Virus record (IMG/VR): IMGVR_UViG_3300012920_000125
Location: 1 to 34,331 of that record
DNA from: a virus
Strand: one strand, 5' to 3'
DNA: 34,331 bases
Part shown: positions 15,487 through 23,538 of the stretch, piece by piece
Position numbering within the stretch: the stretch's first letter is position 1
How the letters are laid out: every line of letters begins with the position of its first letter
The notes under the pieces: generated by a model
Seen by the model: the letters and a program-made list of their open reading frames with translations, nothing else
The model's database searches: none
Told to the model about the DNA's origin: nothing
Program-made: the position numbers and the translations under genes

Positions 15487-16108
15487 ATATAATTTACCTT
15501 ATGATAGTTTTATAGGTGGTTGGTATATACCTGATTATTTGTGTGATGGATTAATTAATTATCATAAACAGTCAGATAAAAAAGTGGCAGGTAAAGTTAA
15601 TTCAACCAAAGCAGGTAATCGTACTGATTATACAGATAGTGCTCACAAAGTATCAACAGATGTTTATATTGATCCACTTGATAAAGAAAACTCTAAGTTG
15701 ATTAGAGAATATATGGCACATTTAGGATTGTGTTTAAAACAATATACAGAAAGATATCCTTTTGTTGATGAGATGTCTCCTTATGGTCTTGTTAGTCCTT
15801 ATAATATTCAACATTATAAACCTGGTGAAGGTTTTAAAAGTTGGCATTATGAAAGAGGTAGTATGAGAACATCAAAAAGAGTATTAGTTTTTATGACTTA
15901 TCTAAATGATGTTAAAGATGCAGGTACAGAGTTTTTCTATCAAAAACTAGTAACACCTGCAAAAAAAGGTTTAACTGTAATATGGCCAACTGATTTTACT
16001 CACACACATAAAGGTGTTATAACAAATAAAGATGAGAAGTATATTTGTACTGGTTGGTTTGATTTATTAGATGATGAACAAAAGAAATACTTACATAAAA
16101 TAGACTAA
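15458..16108 (+). CDS. 2OG/Fe(II) oxygenase inserted between terminase genes
   Basis: A 216-residue product. I take ATG 15458 as start (a TTG three bases earlier adds one residue). Both overlap the end of gp16 by about 30 bases, and the only ATG nearer the gp16 stop is in a dead frame. The metal ligands appear as H130-Y-E132 (FKSWHYERGS), an H-x-E variant, with distal H184 (DFTHTHKGVITNKDEKYI) and K194 ten residues on for 2-oxoglutarate. YLNDVKDAGTEFFYQ is the usual core strand. Sequences of this shape, with KYICTGWFDL at the end, are common in marine phages. The last base of the TAA stop is the first base of the next ATG (TAATG). Confidence 0.85.
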   Translation: MQTVKTNLNEYNLPYDSFIGGWYIPDYLCDGLINYHKQSDKKVAGKVNSTKAGNRTDYTDSAHKVSTDVYIDPLDKENSKLIREYMAHLGLCLKQYTERYPFVDEMSPYGLVSPYNIQHYKPGEGFKSWHYERGSMRTSKRVLVFMTYLNDVKDAGTEFFYQKLVTPAKKGLTVIWPTDFTHTHKGVITNKDEKYICTGWFDLLDDEQKKYLHKID

Positions 16109-16392
16109 TGAAAGTTTTAAAGGCAAAGAATAATCTAAATAACCATACTTTTAAAATAAGTGATTTAAAATATATAAAAACAATGAGACCATTAAAAGAA
16201 TTACTTGACGGTGAAGAATTGCAAGACCCTATTGAAGTTATAAAACATGAGGTATCAAAGACACAAAGATATGGTGCAAATGGTAAATTGTATAAAGAAA
16301 AAAAATTAAGTGTGTGGAAAGGCAGTCAAAGAATACAAGCTGCATTAAAATTAGGATACACACACATAGAGGGTATATTTAAAAATGGATAA
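16108..16392 (+). CDS. ParB-like domain protein
   Basis: Ninety-four residues. The pattern LKELLDGEELQDPIEVIKHE followed by VWKGSQRIQAALKLGYTHIE corresponds to the ParB/sulfiredoxin-type fold: a P-I-x-V strand, then a basic G-(S/N)-x-R turn and A-A-x-x-L-G-x-x-x-I. In ParB proteins this domain binds CTP and in relatives acts as a nuclease or kinase; the residue set here is too short to choose. It shares one base with the oxygenase upstream (TAATG) and 8 bases with gp17 downstream, so it is probably translated with the packaging enzymes. A role in DNA site recognition during packaging is speculative. Confidence 0.65.
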   Translation: MKVLKAKNNLNNHTFKISDLKYIKTMRPLKELLDGEELQDPIEVIKHEVSKTQRYGANGKLYKEKKLSVWKGSQRIQAALKLGYTHIEGIFKNG

Positions 16393-18025
16393 TAAAGATG
16401 CATATTTAGGTAATCCTAATCTTAAAAAAGTTAACACACCACAAGAATTTACAAAAGATCAGATCATTGAATATCAAAAGTGTGCAGACGATCCACTATA
16501 TTTTATGGAAAAATATGTGAAAATTGTATCACTTGATGAAGGTTTAGTGCCTTTTAAAATGTATGATTTTCAAAGAAAGATTGTACAAACAATACATGAT
16601 AATAGATTTACAATTTGTAAACTACCAAGACAATCAGGTAAGTCAACTACAACAATTTCTTATTTGATGCATTATGCAATGTTTAATCCTAATTCTAATA
16701 TTGCTATTCTTGCTAACAAATCTTCTACTGCAAGAGATATATTAGGTAGATTACAACTCGCATATGAAAATTTACCTAAATGGTTACAACAAGGTGTAAT
16801 TAATTGGAACAAAGGTAATATAGAATTAGAAAATAAATCAACAATAGTTGCAGCCGCAACATCTTCAAGTGCGATTCGAGGTGGTTCATACAACATTATA
16901 TTCCTTGATGAGTTTGCTTTCGTACCTACAAACATTGCAGAATCTTTCTTCAGTTCAGTATATCCTACAATCTCTGCTGGTAAAAATACAAAGATGGTCA
17001 TAGTTTCTACACCATATGGAATGAATCAATTTTACAAACTATGGATTGATGCAGAAAATAAAAGAAACGATTATATACCTATTGAAGTACATTGGTCAGA
17101 GGTTCCAGGTAGAGATGAAAAATGGAAAGAACAAACAATCAGAAACACAAGTGCAGAGCAATTTCAACAAGAGTTTGAATGTGAATTTTTAGGTTCTGTA
17201 AACACATTGATTAGTCCATCTAAAATTAAAAATATTGCATATATGAATCCTATCAAAACTTCAGGTGGTGTAGATATATTTGAAGAACCAAAAAAAGGTC
17301 GTATCTATGCAATACCAATTGATGTTGCAAGAGGTGTTGATAAAGATTACTCAGCATTTTTAGTTATAGATGTAACATCAATGCCATATAAAGTAGTTGC
17401 CAAATATAGAAGCAATGAAGTTAAACCTTTTATTTTTCCTAGTATAATTGAAAAAGTTGCAAAGGGATATAATAATGCTCACTTATTAGTTGAGGTAAAT
17501 GATTTAGGTCAACAAATTGCAGAGGCATTACAATTTGAATTAGAGTACGATAATATAATGATGACTACACAAAAAGGTCGAGCAGGTCAAATATTAGGTG
17601 CAATGTACAGTGGTAGAGGCACATCATTAGGTGTACGTATGACAAAACAAATTAAAAGAATAGGTTGTGCAAATATCAAAACTTTAGTTGAAGGTGACAA
17701 GATATTTGTTAATGATTTTAACATTATTGAAGAGATGTCAACTTTTGCAAAAAGAGGGCAATCATGGCAGGCCGAAGATGGTGCAAATGATGACTTAATG
17801 ATGTGTTTAGTTATTTTTGGTTGGTTATCAAATCAACCTTATTTTAAAGAGTTAACCAATACAAATGCTCGCTTGAAAATGTATGAAGAACAACAAAATC
17901 TTATTGAACAAGATATGGCACCCTTTGGCTTTGTTGATGATGGCGTAAACACAGTAGAAGAAGAGCAACCATTTAAAGATGAATTTGGTGAAGTTTGGCA
18001 TCCTGTTACACGTAAGGGGTTATAA
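16385..18025 (+). CDS. 17: Large terminase subunit gp17
   Basis: A 546-residue packaging ATPase-nuclease (T4 gp17 has 610). Domains in order: N-terminal ATPase with Walker A RQSGKS (82-87), Walker B IIFLDE (171-176) and coupling motif VSTP (207-210), then the C-terminal RNase H-like nuclease with D313 (IPIDVARGVDKDYSAF), E370 (LLVEVNDLGQQIAE) and a late acidic site in EDGANDDLMM. It powers DNA translocation into the prohead and makes headful cuts. The start MDNKDAYLGNPNLKKVN is usual for marine T4-like gp17. It overlaps the ParB-like gene by 8 bases and is followed by a 113-base gap before the sheath gene. Confidence 0.97.
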   Translation: MDNKDAYLGNPNLKKVNTPQEFTKDQIIEYQKCADDPLYFMEKYVKIVSLDEGLVPFKMYDFQRKIVQTIHDNRFTICKLPRQSGKSTTTISYLMHYAMFNPNSNIAILANKSSTARDILGRLQLAYENLPKWLQQGVINWNKGNIELENKSTIVAAATSSSAIRGGSYNIIFLDEFAFVPTNIAESFFSSVYPTISAGKNTKMVIVSTPYGMNQFYKLWIDAENKRNDYIPIEVHWSEVPGRDEKWKEQTIRNTSAEQFQQEFECEFLGSVNTLISPSKIKNIAYMNPIKTSGGVDIFEEPKKGRIYAIPIDVARGVDKDYSAFLVIDVTSMPYKVVAKYRSNEVKPFIFPSIIEKVAKGYNNAHLLVEVNDLGQQIAEALQFELEYDNIMMTTQKGRAGQILGAMYSGRGTSLGVRMTKQIKRIGCANIKTLVEGDKIFVNDFNIIEEMSTFAKRGQSWQAEDGANDDLMMCLVIFGWLSNQPYFKELTNTNARLKMYEEQQNLIEQDMAPFGFVDDGVNTVEEEQPFKDEFGEVWHPVTRKGL

Positions 18026-18036
18026 ATTATGGGTAT

Positions 18037-18044
18037 TATAAATA
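18037..18044 (+). promoter_or_regulatory. T4-type late promoter box TATAAATA
   Basis: Exact TATAAATA in the gap between gp17 and gp18, giving a leader of about 90 bases to the sheath gene, the longest in the window. TATAAATT at 18020-18027 could be a second weak box. Confidence 0.75.
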
Positions 18045-18070
18045 TCAGTAGTATGAATTTTAACTATGGG

Positions 18071-18086
18071 CGTAAGAAAACTTACG
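18071..18086 (+). other. Short hairpin in gp18 leader
   Basis: CGTAAG, AAAA loop, CTTACG: a 6-bp stem inside the leader from the promoter at 18037. The following bases are A-rich rather than T-rich, so this is not a typical terminator. It may stabilise the 5' end of the sheath mRNA. Confidence 0.4.
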
Positions 18087-18109
18087 AGTTATGAATAAAA
18101 AAATTAAAA

Positions 18110-18125
18110 TAATTAAGCTTAATTA
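18110..18125 (+). repeat. Perfect 16-bp palindrome before gp18 ribosome site
   Basis: TAATTAAGCTTAATTA is its own reverse complement and abuts the ribosome site AAGGAG (18125-18130). It could be an operator or a weak RNA stem; its exact symmetry is what can be seen. Confidence 0.5.
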
Positions 18126-18138
18126 AGGAGAAAAACCT

Positions 18139-20088
18139 ATGGCATTTCAAGTATCACCAGGTGTTCTCGTACAAGAAAGAGATTTAACAAGAATCATTCC
18201 TGCTGTATCAACTTCTATCGGCGCTTTTGCTGGTGAATTTAGACAAGGTCCAGTAGATGAGATCGTTTCAATCTCTAGTGAACAACAATTAGTAGATACT
18301 TTCGGTAAACCTGATGCAAGTAATTTTGAACACTTCTTCAGTGCCGCTAGTTTCTTACAATATTCTAATGCGTTGAGAGTTGTACGTGCTACAAATTCTG
18401 GTTTAGAAAATGCGACTTCAAGTGGGTCGGGTATTCTAATAAAAAATACACAAGATTATGAAGACAATTATGCTGATGGTTCTGGTGTGGTGGGAACATT
18501 CGCCGCTAGAACTGGTGGAGCATGGGGTAACAATTTATTAGTTGCAACTTGTCCAACAGCAACTGCATTTGAACAAACACTTTCTACAGGTAACCAAGTC
18601 GCTTCTGCTGGAGCAGTAGGAGACACTACAGTAACAGTTGATGATATTGATTTAGCAAGTAACGTAATCAATGTTGGAGACATTATTGAGTTTTCAACAA
18701 CTGCTGATGCTGTTGACTTTGACGATGGTGACCAATACAGAGTAACTGCTGTTAATACTTCAACAAACGTAATGACAATCGTTCAACATCCTAGAGGTGC
18801 TGGTGGATTAAAAAGAGTTGTTGCAGATAATAGTAGAATAAAAAGAAGATGGAGATATTACGATCAAGTTGATGGTGCTCCAGGAACTTCAGCATATGTA
18901 TCTGATAGATCAGGTTCAGGTGATGAAATACACGTTGTAGTCGTTGATGAAGACGGTGGTGTTTCAGGTGTTCCAGGAACAGTTTTAGAAACGTTTTCTA
19001 AACTATCAAAAGCTGCTGACGCAAAAACTCCACAAGGAGATGTAAACTACTATCCAACTGTAATTCAGAATAAATCTAGTTACATTTTTTGGATGGACCA
19101 TAATACTTCAGGATCAAATTGGGGTAACAATGCAAGTGGAACAACTTACACTGCTGTTGATACACCTTCATCTGAATCATTATCAGGTGGAGCAAATGGT
19201 TCTGCTATTACGGATGCTTTACTAAAAACTGCATATGAAAAATTCAGAGATGCTGATACAGTAGATGTTGGATTAATGATTGCAGGTCCTAGTGGAAGTT
19301 CAACACACGTTGACAATCTAATTACTATCGCTGAAGACAGAAAAGATACTGTTGTTTTTGCATCACCTCAAAGAGCTGATGTTGTGGGTATTACTAATAG
19401 TGAAACACAGGCAACAAACGTAATTGACTTCATTGATAATATTAGATCATCTTCATATGTTGTATTTGACAGTGGGTACAAATACACTTACGACAGATAC
19501 AATGACGTTTACAGATATGTACCATTAAATGGTGACATTGCAGGTTTGGCTGCTAGAACAGACTTAACTGCTGACTCATGGTATTCACCTGCTGGGTTAA
19601 ACAGAGGTATTATCAGAGGCGCTGTAAAACTTGCGTTCAATCCTACAAAGGCACAAAGAGATAGATTATATCCAAAAAGAATTAATCCAGTTGCAACGTT
19701 CCCAGGAACTGGCACTGTATTATTTGGAGATAAAACTGGTCTATCTTCACCAAGTGCGTTTGATAGAATCAATGTAAGAAGATTGTTCATTACTTTAGAG
19801 AAGGCAATATCAACTGCTTCTAAATTCCAATTGTTTGAGTTCAATGATGAATTTACAAGAGCGAACTTTAGAAACATTGTAGAACCTTTCCTAAGAGAAG
19901 TACAAGGTAGAAGAGGTATCACAGACTTCTTAGTAGTTTGTGATGAAACTAACAACACAGGCGAAGTAATTGATAGAAATGAATTTGTTGCTGAAATCTT
20001 TATTAAACCAGCAAGAAGTATCAACTTTATCACATTATCTTTCGTTGCAACAAGAACTGGCGTTTCTTTTGAAGAAGTCGCAAGTTAA
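18139..20088 (+). CDS. 18: Tail sheath protein gp18
   Basis: A 649-residue contractile sheath subunit (T4 gp18 has 659). The N-terminal SPGVLVQERDLTRIIPAVST and VSISSEQQLVDTFGKPDASN are the hallmark of myovirus sheath proteins. The C-terminal core (RRGITDFLVVCDETNNTGEV, then FIKPARSINFITLSFVATRT) matches the conserved sheath fold that builds the intertwined mesh. The gene has a strong ribosome site (AAGGAG) and a long structured leader. C-ending Asn, Phe and Asp codons seem more frequent than in the accessory enzyme genes, as expected for a very abundant product. Confidence 0.97.
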   Translation: MAFQVSPGVLVQERDLTRIIPAVSTSIGAFAGEFRQGPVDEIVSISSEQQLVDTFGKPDASNFEHFFSAASFLQYSNALRVVRATNSGLENATSSGSGILIKNTQDYEDNYADGSGVVGTFAARTGGAWGNNLLVATCPTATAFEQTLSTGNQVASAGAVGDTTVTVDDIDLASNVINVGDIIEFSTTADAVDFDDGDQYRVTAVNTSTNVMTIVQHPRGAGGLKRVVADNSRIKRRWRYYDQVDGAPGTSAYVSDRSGSGDEIHVVVVDEDGGVSGVPGTVLETFSKLSKAADAKTPQGDVNYYPTVIQNKSSYIFWMDHNTSGSNWGNNASGTTYTAVDTPSSESLSGGANGSAITDALLKTAYEKFRDADTVDVGLMIAGPSGSSTHVDNLITIAEDRKDTVVFASPQRADVVGITNSETQATNVIDFIDNIRSSSYVVFDSGYKYTYDRYNDVYRYVPLNGDIAGLAARTDLTADSWYSPAGLNRGIIRGAVKLAFNPTKAQRDRLYPKRINPVATFPGTGTVLFGDKTGLSSPSAFDRINVRRLFITLEKAISTASKFQLFEFNDEFTRANFRNIVEPFLREVQGRRGITDFLVVCDETNNTGEVIDRNEFVAEIFIKPARSINFITLSFVATRTGVSFEEVAS

Positions 20089-20107
20089 TAGTAGAGGAGA
20101 ATAAAAA

Positions 20108-20635
20108 ATGGCAAACATTAACGACTTCAAAGCTAAACTTGCTGGCGGTGGCGCTAGAAATAATCAGTTTAAGGTAACAATGCCTTTTCCTGGTTATGCA
20201 CAAGTTGGTGGCGAAATAGAAGACCTTGCATTTTTATGTAAGTCAACTTCATTACCTGCTATGAACATTGGTACAGTTGCTGTACCTTTTAGAGGCAGAT
20301 CAATTAAAATCGCTGGTGATAGAACAATTCCAAATTGGTCTATTACTGTATTAAACGATACAGATTTTAAATTGAGAAATGCTTTTGAAAGATGGCAGAA
20401 TGGTATCAACAACATGACTGACAACGAAGGATTAACAAATCCTGTTGATTATCAAGTTGATGCGTTCATAGATCACTTAGATAGAAACGGTAATACAATT
20501 AAGTCATACACTTTAAGAGGAGCATTTCCGACTGGAATCTCAGACATTAGTTTAGATTTTGCGGAAACAACTGATATTGAAGAGTTTGGTGTGACATTTG
20601 AATACCAATATTTTGAAAGTAACACGACTACTTAA
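20108..20635 (+). CDS. 19: Tail tube protein gp19
   Basis: A 175-residue tube monomer (T4 gp19 has 163). Typical elements are NNQFKVTMPFPGYAQVGG, the FLCKSTSLPAMNIGTVAVPF block that forms the tube beta barrel, and RTIPNWSITVLNDTDFKLRN. It polymerises into the inner tube inside the gp18 sheath. A ribosome site GAGGAG (20094-20099) lies 8 bases before the ATG. It is followed directly by a long hairpin and a late-type promoter, so transcription of gp20 can restart here. A divergent tube-fold relative lies at 27531. Confidence 0.95.
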   Translation: MANINDFKAKLAGGGARNNQFKVTMPFPGYAQVGGEIEDLAFLCKSTSLPAMNIGTVAVPFRGRSIKIAGDRTIPNWSITVLNDTDFKLRNAFERWQNGINNMTDNEGLTNPVDYQVDAFIDHLDRNGNTIKSYTLRGAFPTGISDISLDFAETTDIEEFGVTFEYQYFESNTTT

Positions 20636-20644
20636 TAGTAGTTA

Positions 20645-20673
20645 ATATGGGGGTGCTTTTTGCACCCCTATAT
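20645..20673 (+). terminator. Strong hairpin after gp19, possible terminator
   Basis: GGGGTGC and GCACCCC pair around a TTTTT loop. The stem extends outward through a G-T pair and ATAT/ATAT to 12 bp in all. It is G+C-rich in an A+T-rich genome, but no T-run follows, so it may act as an attenuator or RNA-processing site instead of a full terminator. Confidence 0.6.
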
Positions 20674-20680
20674 ATAAATG
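20673..20680 (+). promoter_or_regulatory. Possible late promoter box TATAAATG before gp20
   Basis: One mismatch to TATAAATA, located right after the gp19 hairpin and 15 bases before ATG 20696. AAGGAG (20684-20689) is the ribosome site. Confidence 0.5.
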
Positions 20681-20695
20681 TAACAAGGAGATATA

Positions 20696-22210
20696 ATGGC
20701 TGAATTATTTGGATTTTCAATAACCAGATTAAAAAAGCAAAACGATCCCAAGCAAAGTTTCGTAACGACACAAGCAGATGATGGTACTGCCACAGTTGCT
20801 GCTGGGGGTTTTTTTGGTTCGTATCTGGATATGGAAGGTACGGCAAGAAGTGAAGCAGAATTAATAAGAAGATATAGAGAAATATCACTACATCCAGAAG
20901 CTGATATGGCAATTGAGGATATTGTAAACGAGGCTGTGGTTGCAAATGAAAATAGAGATCCAGTTAGAGTTTTAACAGATCAATTATCTTATGGTAAAGA
21001 CATCAAAAAAAGAATAGACGAAGAATTTAAAAACGTATTAAAATTATTAAGTTTTAATACAAAAGGGCATGATATATTCAGACGTTGGTATGTTGATGGT
21101 AGAGTTTTCTATCAAAAAGTTATTGACAGAGAAAACCCTAAAAGAGGTATTGTAGAATTAAAATACATTGACCCTCGTAAGATTAGAAAAATTAGAGAAG
21201 TTAGAAAGAAAAGACCTGACGTACCATCACCATCTGCTATCAATACTTTAGCAGTTGTTGATGAATATGTTGAGTATTATTTATTTAATGACAAAGGTGT
21301 TGCAGGAACAACAGGTGCTGCTGGTGTAAAAATTGCACCTGATACAATTGCATTTTGTCCATCAGGATTAGTTGACCAAAACAAAAACATGGTCTTGTCT
21401 TACTTACATAAGGCAATCAAACCAGTAAATCAATTAAGAATGATTGAAGATGCAACTGTTATTTACAGAATTGCAAGAGCACCTGAAAGAAGAATATTTA
21501 AGATTGACGTAGGTAATTTGCCTAAAGTAAAAGCTGAACAATACCTAAGAGATGTTATGGCAAGATATAGAAACAAACTTGTCTATGATGCATCAACTGG
21601 TGAAGTTAGAGATGATAGAAATTACATGTCAATGTTAGAAGATTTTTGGTTACCAAGTAGAGAAGGTGGTAGAGGTACAGATATTACTACACTACCTGGT
21701 GGATCAAATCTTGGAGAAATTGCAGATATAGAATATTTTAGAAGTAAACTATATCGAAGTTTAAATGTACCAGTTAGTAGATTAGAGTCTAACTCTGGTT
21801 TTAGTCTTGGTCGTTCAACTGAAATTACTAGAGATGAACTTAAATTTACAAAGTTTGTACAAAGATTAAGAAAGAAATTTACCGAATTATTTAATGACAT
21901 TTTAAGAACACAACTTGTTTTAAAAGGTATAATTGCTGAAGAAGATTGGTTTGATATTCATCAAAACATTGTTTATGATTTTATACAAGACGGTTACTTT
22001 GCAGAATTAAAACAGGCAGAAATGTTAAATGAAAGATTAACTCTCGCAAACAGCATGAGAGATTATATTGGTAAATTTTTCTCAGTAGAATATGTTAGAA
22101 AACATGTATTAAAACAATCTGAAAGAGAAATTGAAGAAATGGATAAACAAATCAAAAAAGAAATTGATGATGGTATTATTTCTTCACCAGAAACACAAGT
22201 TATAGAATAG
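20696..22210 (+). CDS. 20: Portal vertex protein gp20
   Basis: A 504-residue portal subunit (T4 gp20 has 524). The N-terminal half has GGFFGSYLDMEGTARSEAEL, then LHPEADMAIEDIVNEAV. The core shows RRWYVDGRVFYQKVIDRENP and LKYIDPRKIRKIREVRKK, and then the well-known LPGGSNLGEIADIEYFRSKL followed by YRSLNVPVSRLESNSGFSLG. These are the blocks used in environmental g20 surveys. Twelve copies form the channel at one capsid vertex and are the docking site for gp17. AAGGAG precedes the start. It ends 9 bases before the small core gene. Confidence 0.97.
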   Translation: MAELFGFSITRLKKQNDPKQSFVTTQADDGTATVAAGGFFGSYLDMEGTARSEAELIRRYREISLHPEADMAIEDIVNEAVVANENRDPVRVLTDQLSYGKDIKKRIDEEFKNVLKLLSFNTKGHDIFRRWYVDGRVFYQKVIDRENPKRGIVELKYIDPRKIRKIREVRKKRPDVPSPSAINTLAVVDEYVEYYLFNDKGVAGTTGAAGVKIAPDTIAFCPSGLVDQNKNMVLSYLHKAIKPVNQLRMIEDATVIYRIARAPERRIFKIDVGNLPKVKAEQYLRDVMARYRNKLVYDASTGEVRDDRNYMSMLEDFWLPSREGGRGTDITTLPGGSNLGEIADIEYFRSKLYRSLNVPVSRLESNSGFSLGRSTEITRDELKFTKFVQRLRKKFTELFNDILRTQLVLKGIIAEEDWFDIHQNIVYDFIQDGYFAELKQAEMLNERLTLANSMRDYIGKFFSVEYVRKHVLKQSEREIEEMDKQIKKEIDDGIISSPETQVIE

Positions 22211-22219
22211 GAGTAAAAT

Positions 22220-22570
22220 ATGTCGGAACATACTAAAAACTTTATTGATGCCCTTGCACAAGGCGATAATGCAGATGCAGGAGAACACTTTAAAAGTTCG
22301 TTAAGAGATAAAGTTGGAGATGCGTTAGATACACAAAGAACAACAATTGCACAAAATTGGTTTAATGGAGCAAATGAAGATGCAGAAACAAAACCAACTT
22401 CTTTAGAAGCTGGTGAACAAAACTTTAGTGAACCAAAACCTAACGTAACAGAACCATCAGCACAGACAGCTGAAGTAATTGACACACAAGGTAATAAATT
22501 AGACGTAAGTCCTGAGGCACAACAACCAACTGCCGAAGTACCAGTTGCAAATGAAACAGACAGTCAGTAA
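22220..22570 (+). CDS. Putative prohead core protein, gp67-like
   Basis: A 116-residue product, assigned mainly by position after gp20 and before gp21, where T4-like phages carry gp67 and gp68. The first 50 residues (TKNFIDALAQGDNADAGEHF, then DKVGDALDTQRTTIAQNWF) form a predicted helix resembling small core proteins of marine T4-like phages. The remainder is an acidic, Pro/Glu/Thr-rich disordered tail (EPSAQTAEVIDTQGNKLDVS, then QQPTAEVPVANETD), as expected of a scaffold component destroyed by the gp21 protease. AGGAGTAAAA serves as ribosome site. It overlaps the next gene by about 20 bases. Confidence 0.5.
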   Translation: MSEHTKNFIDALAQGDNADAGEHFKSSLRDKVGDALDTQRTTIAQNWFNGANEDAETKPTSLEAGEQNFSEPKPNVTEPSAQTAEVIDTQGNKLDVSPEAQQPTAEVPVANETDSQ

Positions 22571-22796
22571 AATATTTGAAAGCAGAAAATTAATAAACTC
22601 AAAAAGTTTTGAGAGTTTATCACCTGTTTACAAAGATGCTGTAAAAGATTTCTTAGAAGTTATAGATGAACAACAAGGTAACTTTATAGAAAAATTTGAA
22701 GGAGCAGTTGATAAAATTGCTCAACATCATAATATTAACAAACAAAAACTTTATGATTATTTTGATAAAGAAACAAACGAACAACTAGGAGTGTAA
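22551..22796 (+). CDS. Small helical protein in the core cluster (gp68-like position)
   Basis: An 81-residue product from ATG 22551; an in-frame TTG at 22545 adds two residues. The sequence is helical and charged: ESRKLINSKSFESLSPVYKD, VKDFLEVIDEQQGNFIEKFE, then AVDKIAQHHNINKQKLYDYF. It starts inside the end of the gp67-like gene and has no ribosome site of its own other than coding sequence, so translation is probably coupled. Position matches T4 gene 68 (prohead core), but sequence similarity cannot be shown by eye, so the assignment is tentative. Confidence 0.45.
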   Translation: MKQTVSKIFESRKLINSKSFESLSPVYKDAVKDFLEVIDEQQGNFIEKFEGAVDKIAQHHNINKQKLYDYFDKETNEQLGV

Positions 22797-22803
22797 AGGA
22801 GCT

Positions 22804-23178
22804 ATGGCTATTACAACAAAAATTTTGTCTGATACAAAATCACATGCCAAAGTATTGCTCACTTTTAACAATGATTCTGCTACAACAGCGGCTGCTGTTG
22901 ACGGTAGTGGGTTAAGTGGACATGCTAATGGTGCAAAGTTACATATCAATCATATAAATTATGGTATAACAGGTAGATTGAAATTAGAATTTAAAGGTGC
23001 TTCAAGTGATGTAGAGGCGATTAATTTATCTGGTGCAGGAGTTTATTACGGTGCAGTAATTAAAAATACGGCTGTAAATACGACTGTGACTGGTGGCGAT
23101 ATACAAGGTACAACTGTTTCGGCAACAGGTTATGCTTTGTTAACATTACAAAAAATTGATATGGGTGAAAACTCATAA
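22804..23178 (+). CDS. Small beta-rich protein, first of three related copies
   Basis: A 124-residue protein between the core genes and gp21. It shares a scaffold with the next two genes: an N-terminal T-T-x-L/I-x-D-T segment (TTKILSDTKSHAKV), a strand pair then A/V-x-x-LSGxGxY (AINLSGAGVYYG), a Gly-rich turn (GDIQGTT) and a last hydrophobic strand (YALLTLQKIDMG). The common order implies gene triplication. Its place between portal, protease and capsid genes, and its small size, fit a head decoration or cement protein. A core component is the alternative. AAAGGAGC precedes ATG. It overlaps the next gene by one base. Confidence 0.55.
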   Translation: MAITTKILSDTKSHAKVLLTFNNDSATTAAAVDGSGLSGHANGAKLHINHINYGITGRLKLEFKGASSDVEAINLSGAGVYYGAVIKNTAVNTTVTGGDIQGTTVSATGYALLTLQKIDMGENS

Positions 23179-23537
23179 TGACAATTTCTACTACTACACT
23201 TGTTGATACAAGTAATAAAACTATTACTAAGGCATCAGGTGTTGGTAGTGAAATTGGTGAAAAAATAGTTGATACATTTTCATTATCTGGTGCAACTAGT
23301 GAACCTAAAGTATCTGTTGCACATGTATATTATGAAATAGATGGTGGAGAAGTAACTTTATATTTTGAAAACGATAACACAAAAGAAGTTATTTTATCAG
23401 GTAGAGGAAATTACGGTTTAAAACCAAATGAAGAAAGAATTAAAGACGTTGTAGGAAATATATTACTTGATAGTGATAGTGATGTAAATTCATACAACAT
23501 AATATTAGAAACGCAAAAAGAATCAGGATTTAATTAA
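23178..23537 (+). CDS. Small beta-rich protein, second of three related copies
   Basis: A 119-residue product with the same outline as its neighbours: TTTLVDTSNKTITKASG at the start, VTLYFENDNTKEVILSGRGN with the LSGxGxY signature (LSGRGNYGL), GNILLDSDS where the others have GDIQGTT or GDVLLST, and a final YNIILETQKESGFN. It shares one base with the first copy (TAATG) and lies one base from the third, so the three are probably translated from one mRNA. Divergence between copies is high, which argues for old duplications followed by specialisation. Function unknown; a capsid accessory protein is likely by position. Confidence 0.55.
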   Translation: MTISTTTLVDTSNKTITKASGVGSEIGEKIVDTFSLSGATSEPKVSVAHVYYEIDGGEVTLYFENDNTKEVILSGRGNYGLKPNEERIKDVVGNILLDSDSDVNSYNIILETQKESGFN

Positions 23538-23538
23538 A

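Noticed and set aside
18026-18138. tRNA or small RNA gene in the gap before gp18
   Set aside because: No cloverleaf could be drawn; the gap is explained by a late promoter, a hairpin, a palindrome and a ribosome site.
19509-20033. Antisense open frame of 174 codons within the sheath gene
   Set aside because: Mirror of a strongly conserved gp18 core; no start signals and no neighbouring genes on that strand.
22063-22485. Antisense open frame of 140 codons over the end of gp20 and the core gene
   Set aside because: Crosses two genes on the opposite strand, and its Ser/Cys-rich sequence is a shadow of Glu/Asp/Thr codons.
22593-22620. Inverted repeat ATAAACTC / GAGTTTAT with 12-base spacer
   Set aside because: Within the coding region of the gp68-like gene, weak A-T stem, no following T-run; likely chance.
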